Positions 1 through 6,771 of a DNA stretch of 16,783 nt are shown here, in pieces. Both the position numbers and the translations under genes were made by a program. The stretch covers positions 1-16,783 of the forward strand of contig DBIH01000193.1 of NCBI GenBank assembly GCA_002296885.1. Reading direction: 5' to 3'. The first letter of the stretch is position 1. Every line of letters starts with the position of its first letter. The DNA comes from Flavobacterium sp. UBA807. Its GTDB lineage: Bacteria > Bacteroidota > Bacteroidia > Flavobacteriales > Flavobacteriaceae. The notes below the pieces were generated by a model, which had not been told where the DNA came from, did not search any database, and saw nothing but the letters and a program-made list of their open reading frames with translations.

Positions 1-543
1 GTAACCATTTATACAATTGTCGGAACAGACAATTTATCGATTCAGGGAAAAAGCCTGCCATTTTCTGAAACCGATATTGTTCCAATTGCATACAACACAA
101 CTATAAATGGTGAGTTGACCATTACACTTGATGATTATGATGGTTTATTTACAACTCAAAATGTGTATTTGTTAGATAAAACAAATAATACTTTGCACGA
201 CATAAAAGCTTCGCCTTATACTTTTGTAACTACTAATGGTACATTTACCGATCGTTTCGAATTACGTTATACAGAAAATGCATTAGGTACAAGTAATCCG
301 ACTGTAACTGCGAATGACATCAAAATAATAACAGCAGACAACCAATTGCAGGTATTATCTCCGGCAGCAGCCATAGAAAAAATTCAGGTCTATGATATTT
401 TAGGAAAACTACTCTTTACTCAAAATGATGTTAATGCTAATTTATATAAAACAGATTCATTACATATTGCACCACAAATATTATTGGTAAAAGTAACTTT
501 AGATGATCAAAGCTGTTTTACTAAAAAAGTATTGATGGAATAG
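1..543 (+). CDS. T9SS type A sorting domain protein, C-terminal fragment
   Basis: The reading frame is already open at base 1, so this is the 3' end of a longer gene whose start and main domain lie outside the window. About 180 residues are visible. The region around VPIAYNTTINGELTITLDDY and DGLFTTQNVYLLDK resembles the beta-rich stretch that often precedes the sorting domain in large flavobacterial secreted proteins. The last 75 or so residues fit a type A T9SS C-terminal domain: a short strand, then IQVYDILGKLLF, a region ending LLVKVTLDD, and a basic KKVLME tail at the stop. In known T9SS clients this domain directs export across the outer membrane and is then cleaved and anchored or released. 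The passenger function cannot be told from this fragment. A strong terminator follows within 30 bp. Confidence 0.85.
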   Translation, partial: VTIYTIVGTDNLSIQGKSLPFSETDIVPIAYNTTINGELTITLDDYDGLFTTQNVYLLDKTNNTLHDIKASPYTFVTTNGTFTDRFELRYTENALGTSNPTVTANDIKIITADNQLQVLSPAAAIEKIQVYDILGKLLFTQNDVNANLYKTDSLHIAPQILLVKVTLDDQSCFTKKVLME

Positions 544-568
544 TACTTCATCTGAATATAAAAAATAT

Positions 569-596
569 AACCTTCGAACTACTCGAAGGTTTTTTT
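569..596 (+). terminator. Rho-independent terminator of the T9SS client gene
   Basis: A perfect 9-bp stem (AACCTTCGA / TCGAAGGTT) encloses a 5-nt loop and runs straight into a T-tract. It lies 26 bp after the stop codon at 543 and separates that gene from the psuKG promoter. Confidence 0.9.
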
Positions 597-627
597 GTAT
601 GAAAGAGTTATCAATCCTCTAATTTTC

Positions 628-635
628 TACATTTG
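628..635 (+). promoter_or_regulatory. Bacteroidota -7 box for psuKG
   Basis: TACATTTG matches the TAnnTTTG -7 consensus of Bacteroidota promoters exactly. It ends only 5 bp before the psuK ATG at 641, which puts the expected transcription start at or next to the start codon. No clear TTG -33 element is seen at the usual spacing, so the call rests on the -7 box and its position just after a terminator. Confidence 0.55.
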
Positions 636-640
636 CTGTC

Positions 641-1561
641 ATGAATAAATCAGTATTGTGTATTGGAGCCACTCTAATGGATGAATTGTATTTCTGCAAG
701 AACAGTATTGTAGAAGCTTCCTCTAATCCGGCAGAAAAAACAACAAGCATTGGAGGCGTGATGAGCAATATTGTACTACATTTAGCATTGTTAGATGTAA
801 AGCCTTCAATAATTACAGCTCTCGGAAACGATGCAGATGGGAAATTTATTCAGGAAATTTTTGTAAAAAGCGAAATAGATTGCAGCCAATCAATAATTGT
901 AAATCAGGCAACGGGAAAATATGTTTCCGTTTTAAGTCCTAATGGTGATTTATATGTTGCCGTTTGCGAGGATAATTGCAGTTCTTTTATTTCGGCAGAT
1001 TTCTTAGAATCTAAATCCGATTTTATGAGTAAGTTTGATATATTGATTATTGATACTAATCTGACATCTGAAACGATACAATGGATTATTCATTTTGCTA
1101 AGGACAATCAAAAACAGTTAATCATAGAACCGGTATCAGTTTCCAAAGCATCAAAACTTGCAGCACTTGATTTAAAAGGTGTTTTCATGATAACACCCAA
1201 TGAAGAAGAATTGGCAGCAATAGGGAATGGCATTTCTCAAAATGAACAGCTTACAGCACTTTTTAAACGCGGTGTCCAAAATATTTGGGTGAGAAAGGGT
1301 GCGCAAGGTTCAGCTATGTATAAAGAAAATCAAGTTATAAATCTGGAAGTTCCGACAATTCAGATCGTAGATAGCACAGGCCCAGGAGACGCTGCTTTGG
1401 CAGGATGGGTTTTTGGATACACCAATGACGAAGATGAAAAAACCTGTTTGCAATTAGGACATACTTTAGCACTGGAAATACTTCAAAGAAAAGGAGCTGT
1501 TGACCATTCTTTAACTATCGATAAATTATACAAAATCAAAAAAACATATTATAATGACTAA
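641..1561 (+). CDS. psuK: Pseudouridine kinase, PfkB family
   Basis: This is a 306-residue ribokinase/PfkB-family sugar kinase. It is called pseudouridine kinase because it overlaps and precedes psuG; PfkB sequence alone would not fix the substrate. The expected reaction is ATP-dependent 5'-phosphorylation of pseudouridine in the cytosol. Visible family marks are the N-terminal substrate-binding glycines (G38-G39, in SIGGVMSNIV), the ITPNEEEL region near residue 184, and the C-terminal signature DSTGPGDAALAG, in which G247-P248-G249-D250 forms the anion hole and D250 is the expected catalytic base. Proline in the GxGD loop is slightly unusual, since alanine is commoner. The ATG at 641 is the first in frame after the -7 box. 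The stop overlaps the psuG start by 8 bp, implying translational coupling. Confidence 0.85.
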   Translation: MNKSVLCIGATLMDELYFCKNSIVEASSNPAEKTTSIGGVMSNIVLHLALLDVKPSIITALGNDADGKFIQEIFVKSEIDCSQSIIVNQATGKYVSVLSPNGDLYVAVCEDNCSSFISADFLESKSDFMSKFDILIIDTNLTSETIQWIIHFAKDNQKQLIIEPVSVSKASKLAALDLKGVFMITPNEEELAAIGNGISQNEQLTALFKRGVQNIWVRKGAQGSAMYKENQVINLEVPTIQIVDSTGPGDAALAGWVFGYTNDEDEKTCLQLGHTLALEILQRKGAVDHSLTIDKLYKIKKTYYND

Positions 1562-2474
1562 AAATAATCTTATAATCATCAGTCCCGAAGTTCAACACGC
1601 ACTTGATAATAACTTACCAATAGTTGCTTTAGAATCGACCATTATTTCGCATGGAATGCCATGGCCAAAAAATGCCGCAACAGCAAAGGAAGTAGAAGAA
1701 GTTGTTCGTAAAAACGGAGCCGTGCCGGCGACCATTGCCATTAGAAATGGCAAATGCCTAATAGGATTGTCTGAAGATGATATCGATTATTTTGCTCAGA
1801 CAAAAGATGTCTGGAAAGTCAGTCTGCGCGATATGCCTTATGTGATTTCACAACAATTACCAGGAGCTACAACAGTTGCAACAACAATGCGTATTGCATC
1901 GATGGCAGGAATTAAAATATTTGCAACCGGTGGAATTGGGGGCGTGCATCGCGGTGCAGAAGAAAGCATGGATATTTCAGCCGATTTAACTGAAATGGGA
2001 AGCACGAATGTAGCAATAGTCGCGGCAGGAGTTAAGTCTATCTTAGATATTGGCCTGACGCTGGAATATATGGAAACCATTGGAGTACCCGTCGTTACTT
2101 ATGGTCAGGATGAATTTCCGAGTTTCTATTCTTCCAAAAGCGGATTCAAATCACCGCTTCGTTTGGATAATTCAAATGCTATTGCCAAAATGCTAAAGGC
2201 AAAATGGGATTTGGCTTTAAACGGTTCGGTATTGATTGCAAATCCGGTTCCTGCCCAATACGAAATGGAGCCTGAAGCTATTGAGATACATATTCAGAAA
2301 GCATTAAAAGAAGCTGACAAGCAAGGTATCAAAGGAAAATTGGTTACACCATTTTTGTTAAAATTCATTGCCGATAATACTCAAGGTGAAAGTTTAGAAG
2401 CCAATATTGCGCTGATTAAAAATAATGCTAAGGTCGGGGCAGAAGTTGCGGTTGCCTTACAGAAATTATCTTAA
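1554..2474 (+). CDS. psuG: Pseudouridine-5'-phosphate glycosidase
   Basis: This 306-residue protein is close in length to E. coli PsuG (about 312). The enzyme interconverts pseudouridine 5'-phosphate plus water with uracil plus ribose 5-phosphate; breakdown is the expected direction in vivo. Hallmarks are the N-terminal VALESTIISHGMPWP block with E27, the glycine-rich FATGGIGGVHRGAEESMDIS block with D140 and D144, and AAGVKSILDIGLTLEYMET with K161. By position K161 corresponds to the lysine that forms the covalent ribose adduct in E. coli PsuG, and D144 and E27 to its acidic active-site residues. The TYGQDEFPSFYSSKSG segment is also typical. The start overlaps the end of psuK. No nucleoside transporter gene (psuT-like) is adjacent. 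The 3' end overlaps the convergent glycosylase gene by 9 bp, and no terminator is seen for this strand. Confidence 0.95.
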   Translation: MTKNNLIIISPEVQHALDNNLPIVALESTIISHGMPWPKNAATAKEVEEVVRKNGAVPATIAIRNGKCLIGLSEDDIDYFAQTKDVWKVSLRDMPYVISQQLPGATTVATTMRIASMAGIKIFATGGIGGVHRGAEESMDISADLTEMGSTNVAIVAAGVKSILDIGLTLEYMETIGVPVVTYGQDEFPSFYSSKSGFKSPLRLDNSNAIAKMLKAKWDLALNGSVLIANPVPAQYEMEPEAIEIHIQKALKEADKQGIKGKLVTPFLLKFIADNTQGESLEANIALIKNNAKVGAEVAVALQKLS

Positions 2475-2951
2475 GCTTTTGATCACTTCCCATTCTTTTA
2501 GTTTTTGCTCAAAACTTTTACCGGCATTTGCCGGACTCGTTGATGGCAGCGTTACAAATGTATAACCTTTTGAAAGCCCTACATATTTCTTATAAAAGGC
2601 TGCCGCTTTTTGTCCGTTGAAGGCGATGAGTTTTATATTAGGATGTTCAGCTAAAAAACCTGCGAAATCATTTGGAACTTCTTTCATAATAGCGCTGTCT
2701 AAGCTTCCCTTACGTTCACAAGCCTGCAAAACATCCCAAACGGCAATTTTGTTTCGTTGCAGCATTTCTTTTTTCTGGTTGTAATCTGTAGAAAGTTCTT
2801 CTTCAAAAATGGTATGCAGCAATTTCCAGAAATGATTTCGGGGATGACCATAATATTGATTCATCGCTAAAGATTGAGCTCCCGGCATGGTGCCAAGTAA
2901 TAATATATCAGCATCCGGATTTGATAAAGAAGGAAACGATTGAATTTTCAT
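2466..2951 (-). CDS. DNA-deoxyinosine/uracil-type glycosylase (UDG family 6-like)
   Basis: A 161-residue protein of the uracil-DNA glycosylase superfamily, most like hypoxanthine-DNA glycosylases (family 6). These remove deaminated bases, mainly hypoxanthine, in base excision repair. The first motif, LLLGTMPGAQSLAMNQYYGH, covers residues 17-36 and continues PRNHFW to residue 42; N39 in HPRN is the position I associate with catalysis in family 6. The second motif is PSTSPAN at residues 136-142, near the C terminus as expected. Length suits the family. The start is an ATG with no strong ribosome-binding site. The gene lies downstream of an H1-like gene that has its own terminator, yet no clear promoter is seen in the short gap. 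Exact base preference is inferred. Confidence 0.8.
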   Translation of the reverse strand: MKIQSFPSLSNPDADILLLGTMPGAQSLAMNQYYGHPRNHFWKLLHTIFEEELSTDYNQKKEMLQRNKIAVWDVLQACERKGSLDSAIMKEVPNDFAGFLAEHPNIKLIAFNGQKAAAFYKKYVGLSKGYTFVTLPSTSPANAGKSFEQKLKEWEVIKSLR

Positions 2952-2980
2952 TCGTTAAAATTAAATCTAAATATTTAAAA

Positions 2981-3032
2981 TAAAAAAGCTGCAATTTCCA
3001 TGACTGTAAAAATACTATCACCGAAATTGCAG
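2981..3032 (-). terminator. Rho-independent terminator of the H1-like gene
   Basis: On the minus strand a perfect 10-bp stem (CTGCAATTTC / GAAATTGCAG) encloses a 24-nt loop and is followed by CTTTTTTA. It lies about 30 bp after the H1-like stop codon. The long loop makes it somewhat less typical, but the T-tract is placed correctly. Confidence 0.75.
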
Positions 3033-3060
3033 TCTAAGTTTAACAGCAATTAATTTGCCG

Positions 3061-3273
3061 TTATTTTTTAGCCGTAGCTTTTGTTGTTGAAGCGATTTTA
3101 GTTTTCGCAGTAGTAGCCTTTTTTGTAGAAACCACTGCTTTTTTTGGAGCAGAAGCGGCTTTTGTTTTTGCTACCTTCTTAGCAGGAGTAGTTCTTTTTG
3201 GTTTTTCCGGAGTTTTTGTTGTTGAATCATCTCCAAAACCAAAAAATTCCTCAATTGTTTTAATTATGTCCAT
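3061..3273 (-). CDS. Histone H1-like Lys/Ala/Thr-rich small protein
   Basis: A 70-residue two-part protein. Residues 1-17 (MDIIKTIEEFFGFGDDS) are hydrophobic and acidic. From about residue 20 the chain is low complexity, roughly a quarter lysine with many alanine, threonine and proline residues, in repeats such as PAKK, APKK, STKK and TAK. Such tails resemble eukaryotic H1 and bacterial H1-like DNA-binding proteins, so non-specific nucleic-acid binding is inferred. The acidic head is not part of any H1-like family I recognise. The repeats could also reflect compositional drift, but the ATG, the dedicated terminator downstream and the isolated position support a real gene. No signal peptide is apparent. 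Confidence 0.65.
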   Translation of the reverse strand: MDIIKTIEEFFGFGDDSTTKTPEKPKRTTPAKKVAKTKAASAPKKAVVSTKKATTAKTKIASTTKATAKK

Positions 3274-3515
3274 AACGAAAAGTTTTAAAAAATTTATAAA
3301 TGAGTGCTAAATGTATTATACAAAGTTGCCATTATTTGCCAGTTGTTTTTTTATACATTTTTTGGTTTATTTTATATAATTCGGCTAAGCTTCAAATCAG
3401 ATAATTTTTAAATTGGTTTTCAATGCCATAATTGTATAAATAGAACTAACATTTATATAACATTTATGATATATATAAATCGGAATTTTGTTAGATAAAT
3501 CTAATATTCACTCTA
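3274..3515. promoter_or_regulatory. Divergent promoter region with a TTAGAT-AA-ATCTAA palindrome
   Basis: This 242-bp AT-rich spacer separates the minus-strand H1-like gene from the plus-strand receiver gene. A 7-of-8 match to the -7 box (CAACTTTG on the minus strand, at 3321-3328) could serve the H1-like gene. GAATTTTG at 3483-3490, also 7 of 8, could serve the receiver gene. Just after the latter, at 3491-3504, is a perfect palindrome TTAGAT-AA-ATCTAA that would cover the expected transcription start and ends 11 bp before the ATG. No open reading frame or structured RNA was recognised in the rest. Confidence 0.35.
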
Positions 3516-3935
3516 ATGGAACATGATAAACCTTTAACGATTATCATTGTTGATGATGATGAGGATGACAGAGAGCTTCTCAGATTTTTATTCAACCAGA
3601 ATGAAAATTTTGAACTCATCGGATGTTTTGATTCAGGTATGGATGTAATTGAAGAAATTCTCAACAAAAAAAACATTCCCGATGTTCTTGTCATTGATAT
3701 GTATATGCCATTCCTTACCGGAATTGAAGTTGTTTCAAAACTGGAAGAAAGTGGAGTGGCTCCCAATATGAATAAATTCATCATATCAACAACAATAAAT
3801 AATAGCGAACAAAGTAAGCATCAAAATAATCCCTCAATTAAGTTTATCAAGAAACCTGCATCTTTGGTTGAAATCAATGACCTTCCCGGCTTTATACTCG
3901 AAAGTCTGAATCACTCAAATAATATGAGGGTTTAA
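3516..3935 (+). CDS. Single-domain response regulator (CheY-like receiver)
   Basis: A 139-residue receiver domain with no output domain. The acidic pocket is D13-D14-D15, the predicted phospho-acceptor is D61 (LVIDMYMP), the switch residues S91-T92 follow a hydrophobic strand, and K113-P114 is the conserved Lys-Pro. The whole chain is used by the receiver fold, so it should act through protein-protein contact or as a phosphorelay intermediate. In Bacteroidota such stand-alone receivers often receive phosphate from orphan histidine kinases. No kinase is directly adjacent on the same strand, but two kinase genes lie 1.1 and 3.6 kb downstream. The start at 3516 places the first beta strand about 8 residues in, as expected. 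Confidence 0.9.
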   Translation: MEHDKPLTIIIVDDDEDDRELLRFLFNQNENFELIGCFDSGMDVIEEILNKKNIPDVLVIDMYMPFLTGIEVVSKLEESGVAPNMNKFIISTTINNSEQSKHQNNPSIKFIKKPASLVEINDLPGFILESLNHSNNMRV

Positions 3936-3959
3936 CAGTATTTCGTTTTATAAGCAGAT

Positions 3960-3992
3960 TAAAAAAATCCCCGCTGCATTTGCAGCGGGGAT
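3960..3992 (-). terminator. Rho-independent terminator of the YceI-family gene
   Basis: A perfect 12-bp GC-rich stem (ATCCCCGCTGCA / TGCAGCGGGGAT) has a very short loop. On the minus strand it is followed by seven T residues. It lies 29 bp after the stop of the minus-strand gene at 4022-4552. On the plus strand there is no T-tract after it, so it probably does not end the receiver gene efficiently. Confidence 0.9.
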
Positions 3993-4021
3993 AACAACCT
4001 AATCACTAATCACTGAAATAA

Positions 4022-4552
4022 TTATTGTTTTGCAAACTGTGCTTCAGCAGTTAGTTTGATTTCTTCGCCTACCAGCACACCACCGGTTTCCAGAGCGGCA
4101 TTCCAGCTTAAGCCAAAATCTTTACGGTTTATTTTACCATTGATTGACAAACCAATTTTGGTATTTCCCCAAGGATCTTTCATCAAACCGCTGTATTCGG
4201 CATCAAGCGTAATGTTTTTGGTAACATCTTTAATTGTCAAATCACCATTGATTTGAAATTCGCCTTCGTTTACTTTTTTAACAGAAGTACTTTTGAATGT
4301 CAGTTTCGGAAACTTATCTGCATCAAAGAAGTCAGCACCTCTCAAATGATTATCTCTATCTGTATTTCCTGTGTCAATTGAATTTACATCGGCACCAAAG
4401 CTGATTTTTGATGTTTCAAATGCATCATCGTCATTTTCTATGTTGGCTTCAAACTGATTGAATTTTCCTGAAACATTTGTAAACATCATGTGTTTTACCT
4501 TAAAGCCTATTTCTGAATGTGTTGGGTCTATTGCCCATGTTGATTTTCCCAT
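4022..4552 (-). CDS. YceI-family lipid-binding-type protein
   Basis: A 176-residue YceI-like protein. The family forms a lipocalin-like beta barrel that binds isoprenoid or fatty-acyl ligands. It begins STWAIDPTHSEIGFKVKHMM, the characteristic W-DPxHS-xxFxVxH opening, followed by VSGKFNQFEANI, a pattern of alternating strands (SISFGADVNSIDTGN-like region, then DNHLRGADFFDADKFPKLTF), and ends KLTAEAQF. The RDNHLR-ADFFDADKFP block is a strong family mark. There is no signal peptide, so this is a cytoplasmic version, unlike periplasmic E. coli YceI. Ligand and role are unknown. It is a single-gene unit with its own promoter box at 4591-4598 and a strong terminator. Confidence 0.9.
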   Translation of the reverse strand: MGKSTWAIDPTHSEIGFKVKHMMFTNVSGKFNQFEANIENDDDAFETSKISFGADVNSIDTGNTDRDNHLRGADFFDADKFPKLTFKSTSVKKVNEGEFQINGDLTIKDVTKNITLDAEYSGLMKDPWGNTKIGLSINGKINRKDFGLSWNAALETGGVLVGEEIKLTAEAQFAKQ

Positions 4553-4590
4553 TGTTATTTATTTTAATAGAGTTATTAAATTTTATATGA

Positions 4591-4598
4591 CAAAGGTA
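4591..4598 (-). promoter_or_regulatory. Bacteroidota -7 box for the YceI-family gene
   Basis: TACCTTTG on the minus strand is an exact TAnnTTTG match. It would start transcription about 33 nt before the ATG at 4552. No convincing -33 TTG is seen. Confidence 0.55.
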
Positions 4599-4651
4599 AA
4601 TTGCGTATTTCGATGAAACACTTAACCTAGATTAAGAAATAAATTTAGTTG

Positions 4652-4669
4652 TGTAGAATTTATTCTACA
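4652..4669. promoter_or_regulatory. Inverted-repeat operator candidate TGTAGAAT-TT-ATTCTACA (copy A)
   Basis: A perfect 8-bp inverted repeat with a 2-bp centre; its core is GTAGAA-N4-TTCTAC. The same core recurs at 7465-7480. The centre (4660.5) is 51.5 bp upstream of the plus-strand -7 box at 4712 and 62.5 bp from the minus-strand -7 box of the YceI-family gene, that is, one helical turn farther. A related half-site TACTAC lies at 4685-4690, exactly 22 bp after the right half. This looks like an activator site. The binding protein is unknown; the NarL/LuxR-type regulator encoded at 6772-7422 is a natural candidate. Confidence 0.55.
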
Positions 4670-4711
4670 TAAATAAATATATTGTACTACGTTTTTTCTC
4701 TGCAAGAATGC

Positions 4712-4719
4712 TAAATTTG
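4712..4719 (+). promoter_or_regulatory. Candidate -7 box upstream of the membrane histidine kinase
   Basis: TAAATTTG is an exact TAnnTTTG match, 51.5 bp from the centre of palindrome A. If used, it leaves an unusually long leader of about 320 nt before the kinase start at 5046. No TTG lies at the usual -33 spacing; the nearest, at 4682-4684, is 27 bp away. Confidence 0.4.
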
Positions 4720-5045
4720 TCCAGTATTTCTCTGTGAAAAGTCAGAGAATACGGGAAGTGTTTTTAAAAAACCTTTTAAAAATCACTTGATGCAATTAAA
4801 AGAAATTACCCCAAATCTCTTTTAACATTATAATGCACAATGTTAGTTCTGTTAATTCACGAAGTGAAGGTGTTGATTATGAGCGGGTAAGCTTATGATA
4901 ATGCGTTTTTAAAAGGAGTTGGTACATTTTGTATAACCTGAGCTTCTATAAATTCTGGTGAATTGATTGCAATAATTGAGTGTAGTATTTATGCTAATGA
5001 GCAATTGATTTTATCTTAGAGAATAGCAGCACAAATTTCTTTTAT
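4720..5045 (+). other. Long non-coding leader with several hairpins
   Basis: No protein gene is convincing here. Three inverted repeats are visible: AAGTGTTTTTAAAA against TTTTAAAAATCACTT (4756-4788, one-base bulge), TAACATT against AATGTTA (4823-4845), and TTCAC-GAA-GTGAA (4856-4865). A minimal reading frame at 4790 would give only MQLKEITPNLF. The region could be a structured 5' leader or simply spacer with a closer promoter that I did not recognise. Confidence 0.35.
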
Positions 5046-6737
5046 TTGAAACAATTAAAATTTGAGCATAGAAAAGTAGTTCACTACACCTTACTCACTG
5101 CTATTATACTTTTGCAAATCATTGCTATCATTACCTGGTACAATGAAACAAAGCTTTCCGAAGCTTTTGATGATATGGCAACTGTTGGCAAAATCAATCG
5201 TGTAAACAGCTCGATGGTTGCTGCACAAGGCTATTTCAATTCCTATATTACGAGTAGGGATGAAACATCATTGGGGCAATATTCTTCCTCACTTAATGAA
5301 GTGGCAGCTATGCTGGATAGCCTGAATTCGGACAAGAATAACAAATTAACAGAATCCTTGTCGAAAAAAAAACAAAAGACGCAGGCTGAGATTTTAAAGG
5401 TAAAAGCATCGATAGATTCTATAATCGAAAAGCAAGGAGAACAAAGCCAGAACGATTTCAAGAAATCATTTAAATTCAAACAATTTGAAACCAATAAATT
5501 CCTTGACGATGTTAAAACTGATTCTTATGTAAAAGTTGACAGCGCTTCCAGAAAGGGATTGTTTGCCCGGCTTGGAGATGCTATAGCCAATCGTGTTGAT
5601 GTGCAAAAGGAATACGTCAATACCGTAGTAACGATGCAGTATAAAGACAAAGTAATGACAGGTAATCTCGAAGAACAACTTGCAAATGTAATTGCAATTA
5701 CCAATAATTACTATGCTAATGAGTTCTCAAAACTGAAAAGATCATTTTCAGTTTTGAGAAACAGTGATCTTAAGCTAATGGATTTCAATAATCAGTTAAT
5801 AGCATTAGGCCAAAGTGCAATTGCGGATTATACAAACGACAATCCGTTACTAAAACCAGAAAACCAACAGCAGATTGCCGATCAATACAGCACCAATAAA
5901 GCGGTAAGAAGTTTTACCATCGTTTTCCTGATACTGCTGATGCTGGTGATATCGGTAATACTTTTCAACTTTACGCGCATTGCTTTTGAATACGAAAAGC
6001 AGTTGTCACTGGCTAAGGAAAAAATCCGTCAAAGCCTGAATTTCAAAAACAGGATTACCGGAATGATTAGCCATGAAATCCGTTCACCGCTGAGTATCAT
6101 TTCGATGTACAGTAAAAAATCGAGTGCTTCGGTCAAAGAACCTGAACTCAAAGAAACCTTTAAATCTATTGAATTCACTACCAATTCACTTTTGTTATTG
6201 TCGAATCAGATTTTGGAATATTCAAAAGATGAAAATCATCAGCCTGAATTAAAATGCAGGAACATACAGCTCAAGCCTGAAATTTACCAGATAATCAACT
6301 CGATGGCTTCGCTGGTAGAAACCAAAGGAAATACTTTAGAAATTTCTTCAAATTTAAACGATGAAACAGTAGTGTATTCCGATGCTGCTAAGATCCATCA
6401 GTTATTCTACAATCTTATCGGGAATGCCAATAAGTTTACTGAAAATGGTAAGATTAAAATTAATATGAATCTCGAACATATTTCAGGATATGAGATGAAT
6501 CTGAAAGCTATTATTTCAGACACTGGCATAGGAATTGCAGAAAGCGACCTCAAAAATATATTTGAATCCTATTATCAGGGAACTGTTTCCGAGAAAGTAA
6601 ATGATTTGGGTGTTGGTTTGGGGCTGAATATCTGTAAAGAGATTATTGAGTTATTTGACGGTGAAATTAACATTCAGAGTAAGCCAGATGAAGGAACAAC
6701 AGTGAGATTTAATTTGATTTTGACACAAGCAGAATAA
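5046..6737 (+). CDS. Membrane sensor histidine kinase
   Basis: A 563-residue sensor kinase. The start is TTG: no ATG precedes it in frame after the stop at 4998-5000, and the next ATG (residue 43) would remove the first membrane helix (about residues 12-30). A mostly helical extracytoplasmic region of roughly 255 residues, resembling four-helix-bundle sensor domains, is followed by a second membrane helix at about 290-310. The kinase core has the phospho-acceptor H343 in MISHEIRSPLSI, the N box at N460 and N462 (NLIGNANKFTENG), the G1 box DTGIG at 492-496 and the G2 box GVGLGL at 522-527, so all catalytic elements are present. There is no receiver domain on the chain. The response regulator gene begins 34 bp downstream and is the likely partner. 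The signal sensed is not evident. Confidence 0.92.
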   Translation: MKQLKFEHRKVVHYTLLTAIILLQIIAIITWYNETKLSEAFDDMATVGKINRVNSSMVAAQGYFNSYITSRDETSLGQYSSSLNEVAAMLDSLNSDKNNKLTESLSKKKQKTQAEILKVKASIDSIIEKQGEQSQNDFKKSFKFKQFETNKFLDDVKTDSYVKVDSASRKGLFARLGDAIANRVDVQKEYVNTVVTMQYKDKVMTGNLEEQLANVIAITNNYYANEFSKLKRSFSVLRNSDLKLMDFNNQLIALGQSAIADYTNDNPLLKPENQQQIADQYSTNKAVRSFTIVFLILLMLVISVILFNFTRIAFEYEKQLSLAKEKIRQSLNFKNRITGMISHEIRSPLSIISMYSKKSSASVKEPELKETFKSIEFTTNSLLLLSNQILEYSKDENHQPELKCRNIQLKPEIYQIINSMASLVETKGNTLEISSNLNDETVVYSDAAKIHQLFYNLIGNANKFTENGKIKINMNLEHISGYEMNLKAIISDTGIGIAESDLKNIFESYYQGTVSEKVNDLGVGLGLNICKEIIELFDGEINIQSKPDEGTTVRFNLILTQAE

Positions 6738-6771
6738 TATAAGCCAGACAATTTTTCAACTAAGACGAAGC

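Noticed and set aside
709..725. GTAGAA string within psuK as another copy of the kinase palindrome
   Set aside because: It lies in coding sequence, lacks the TTCTAC partner at N4 spacing, and no -7 box follows at the right distance.
1838..2080. 80-codon open frame on the minus strand inside psuG
   Set aside because: It is antisense to highly conserved PsuG motifs, has no promoter or family resemblance, and is best seen as a shadow frame.
2521..2534. GC-rich hairpin CCGGCA-TT-TGCCGG that might terminate psuG
   Set aside because: No T-tract follows it on the plus strand, and it lies inside the glycosylase gene, where it encodes part of the conserved PSTSPANAGK motif region.
4790..4825. Short frame starting MQLKEITPNLF as a leader peptide
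   Set aside because: Only 11 codons, no ribosome-binding site and no run of regulatory codons.
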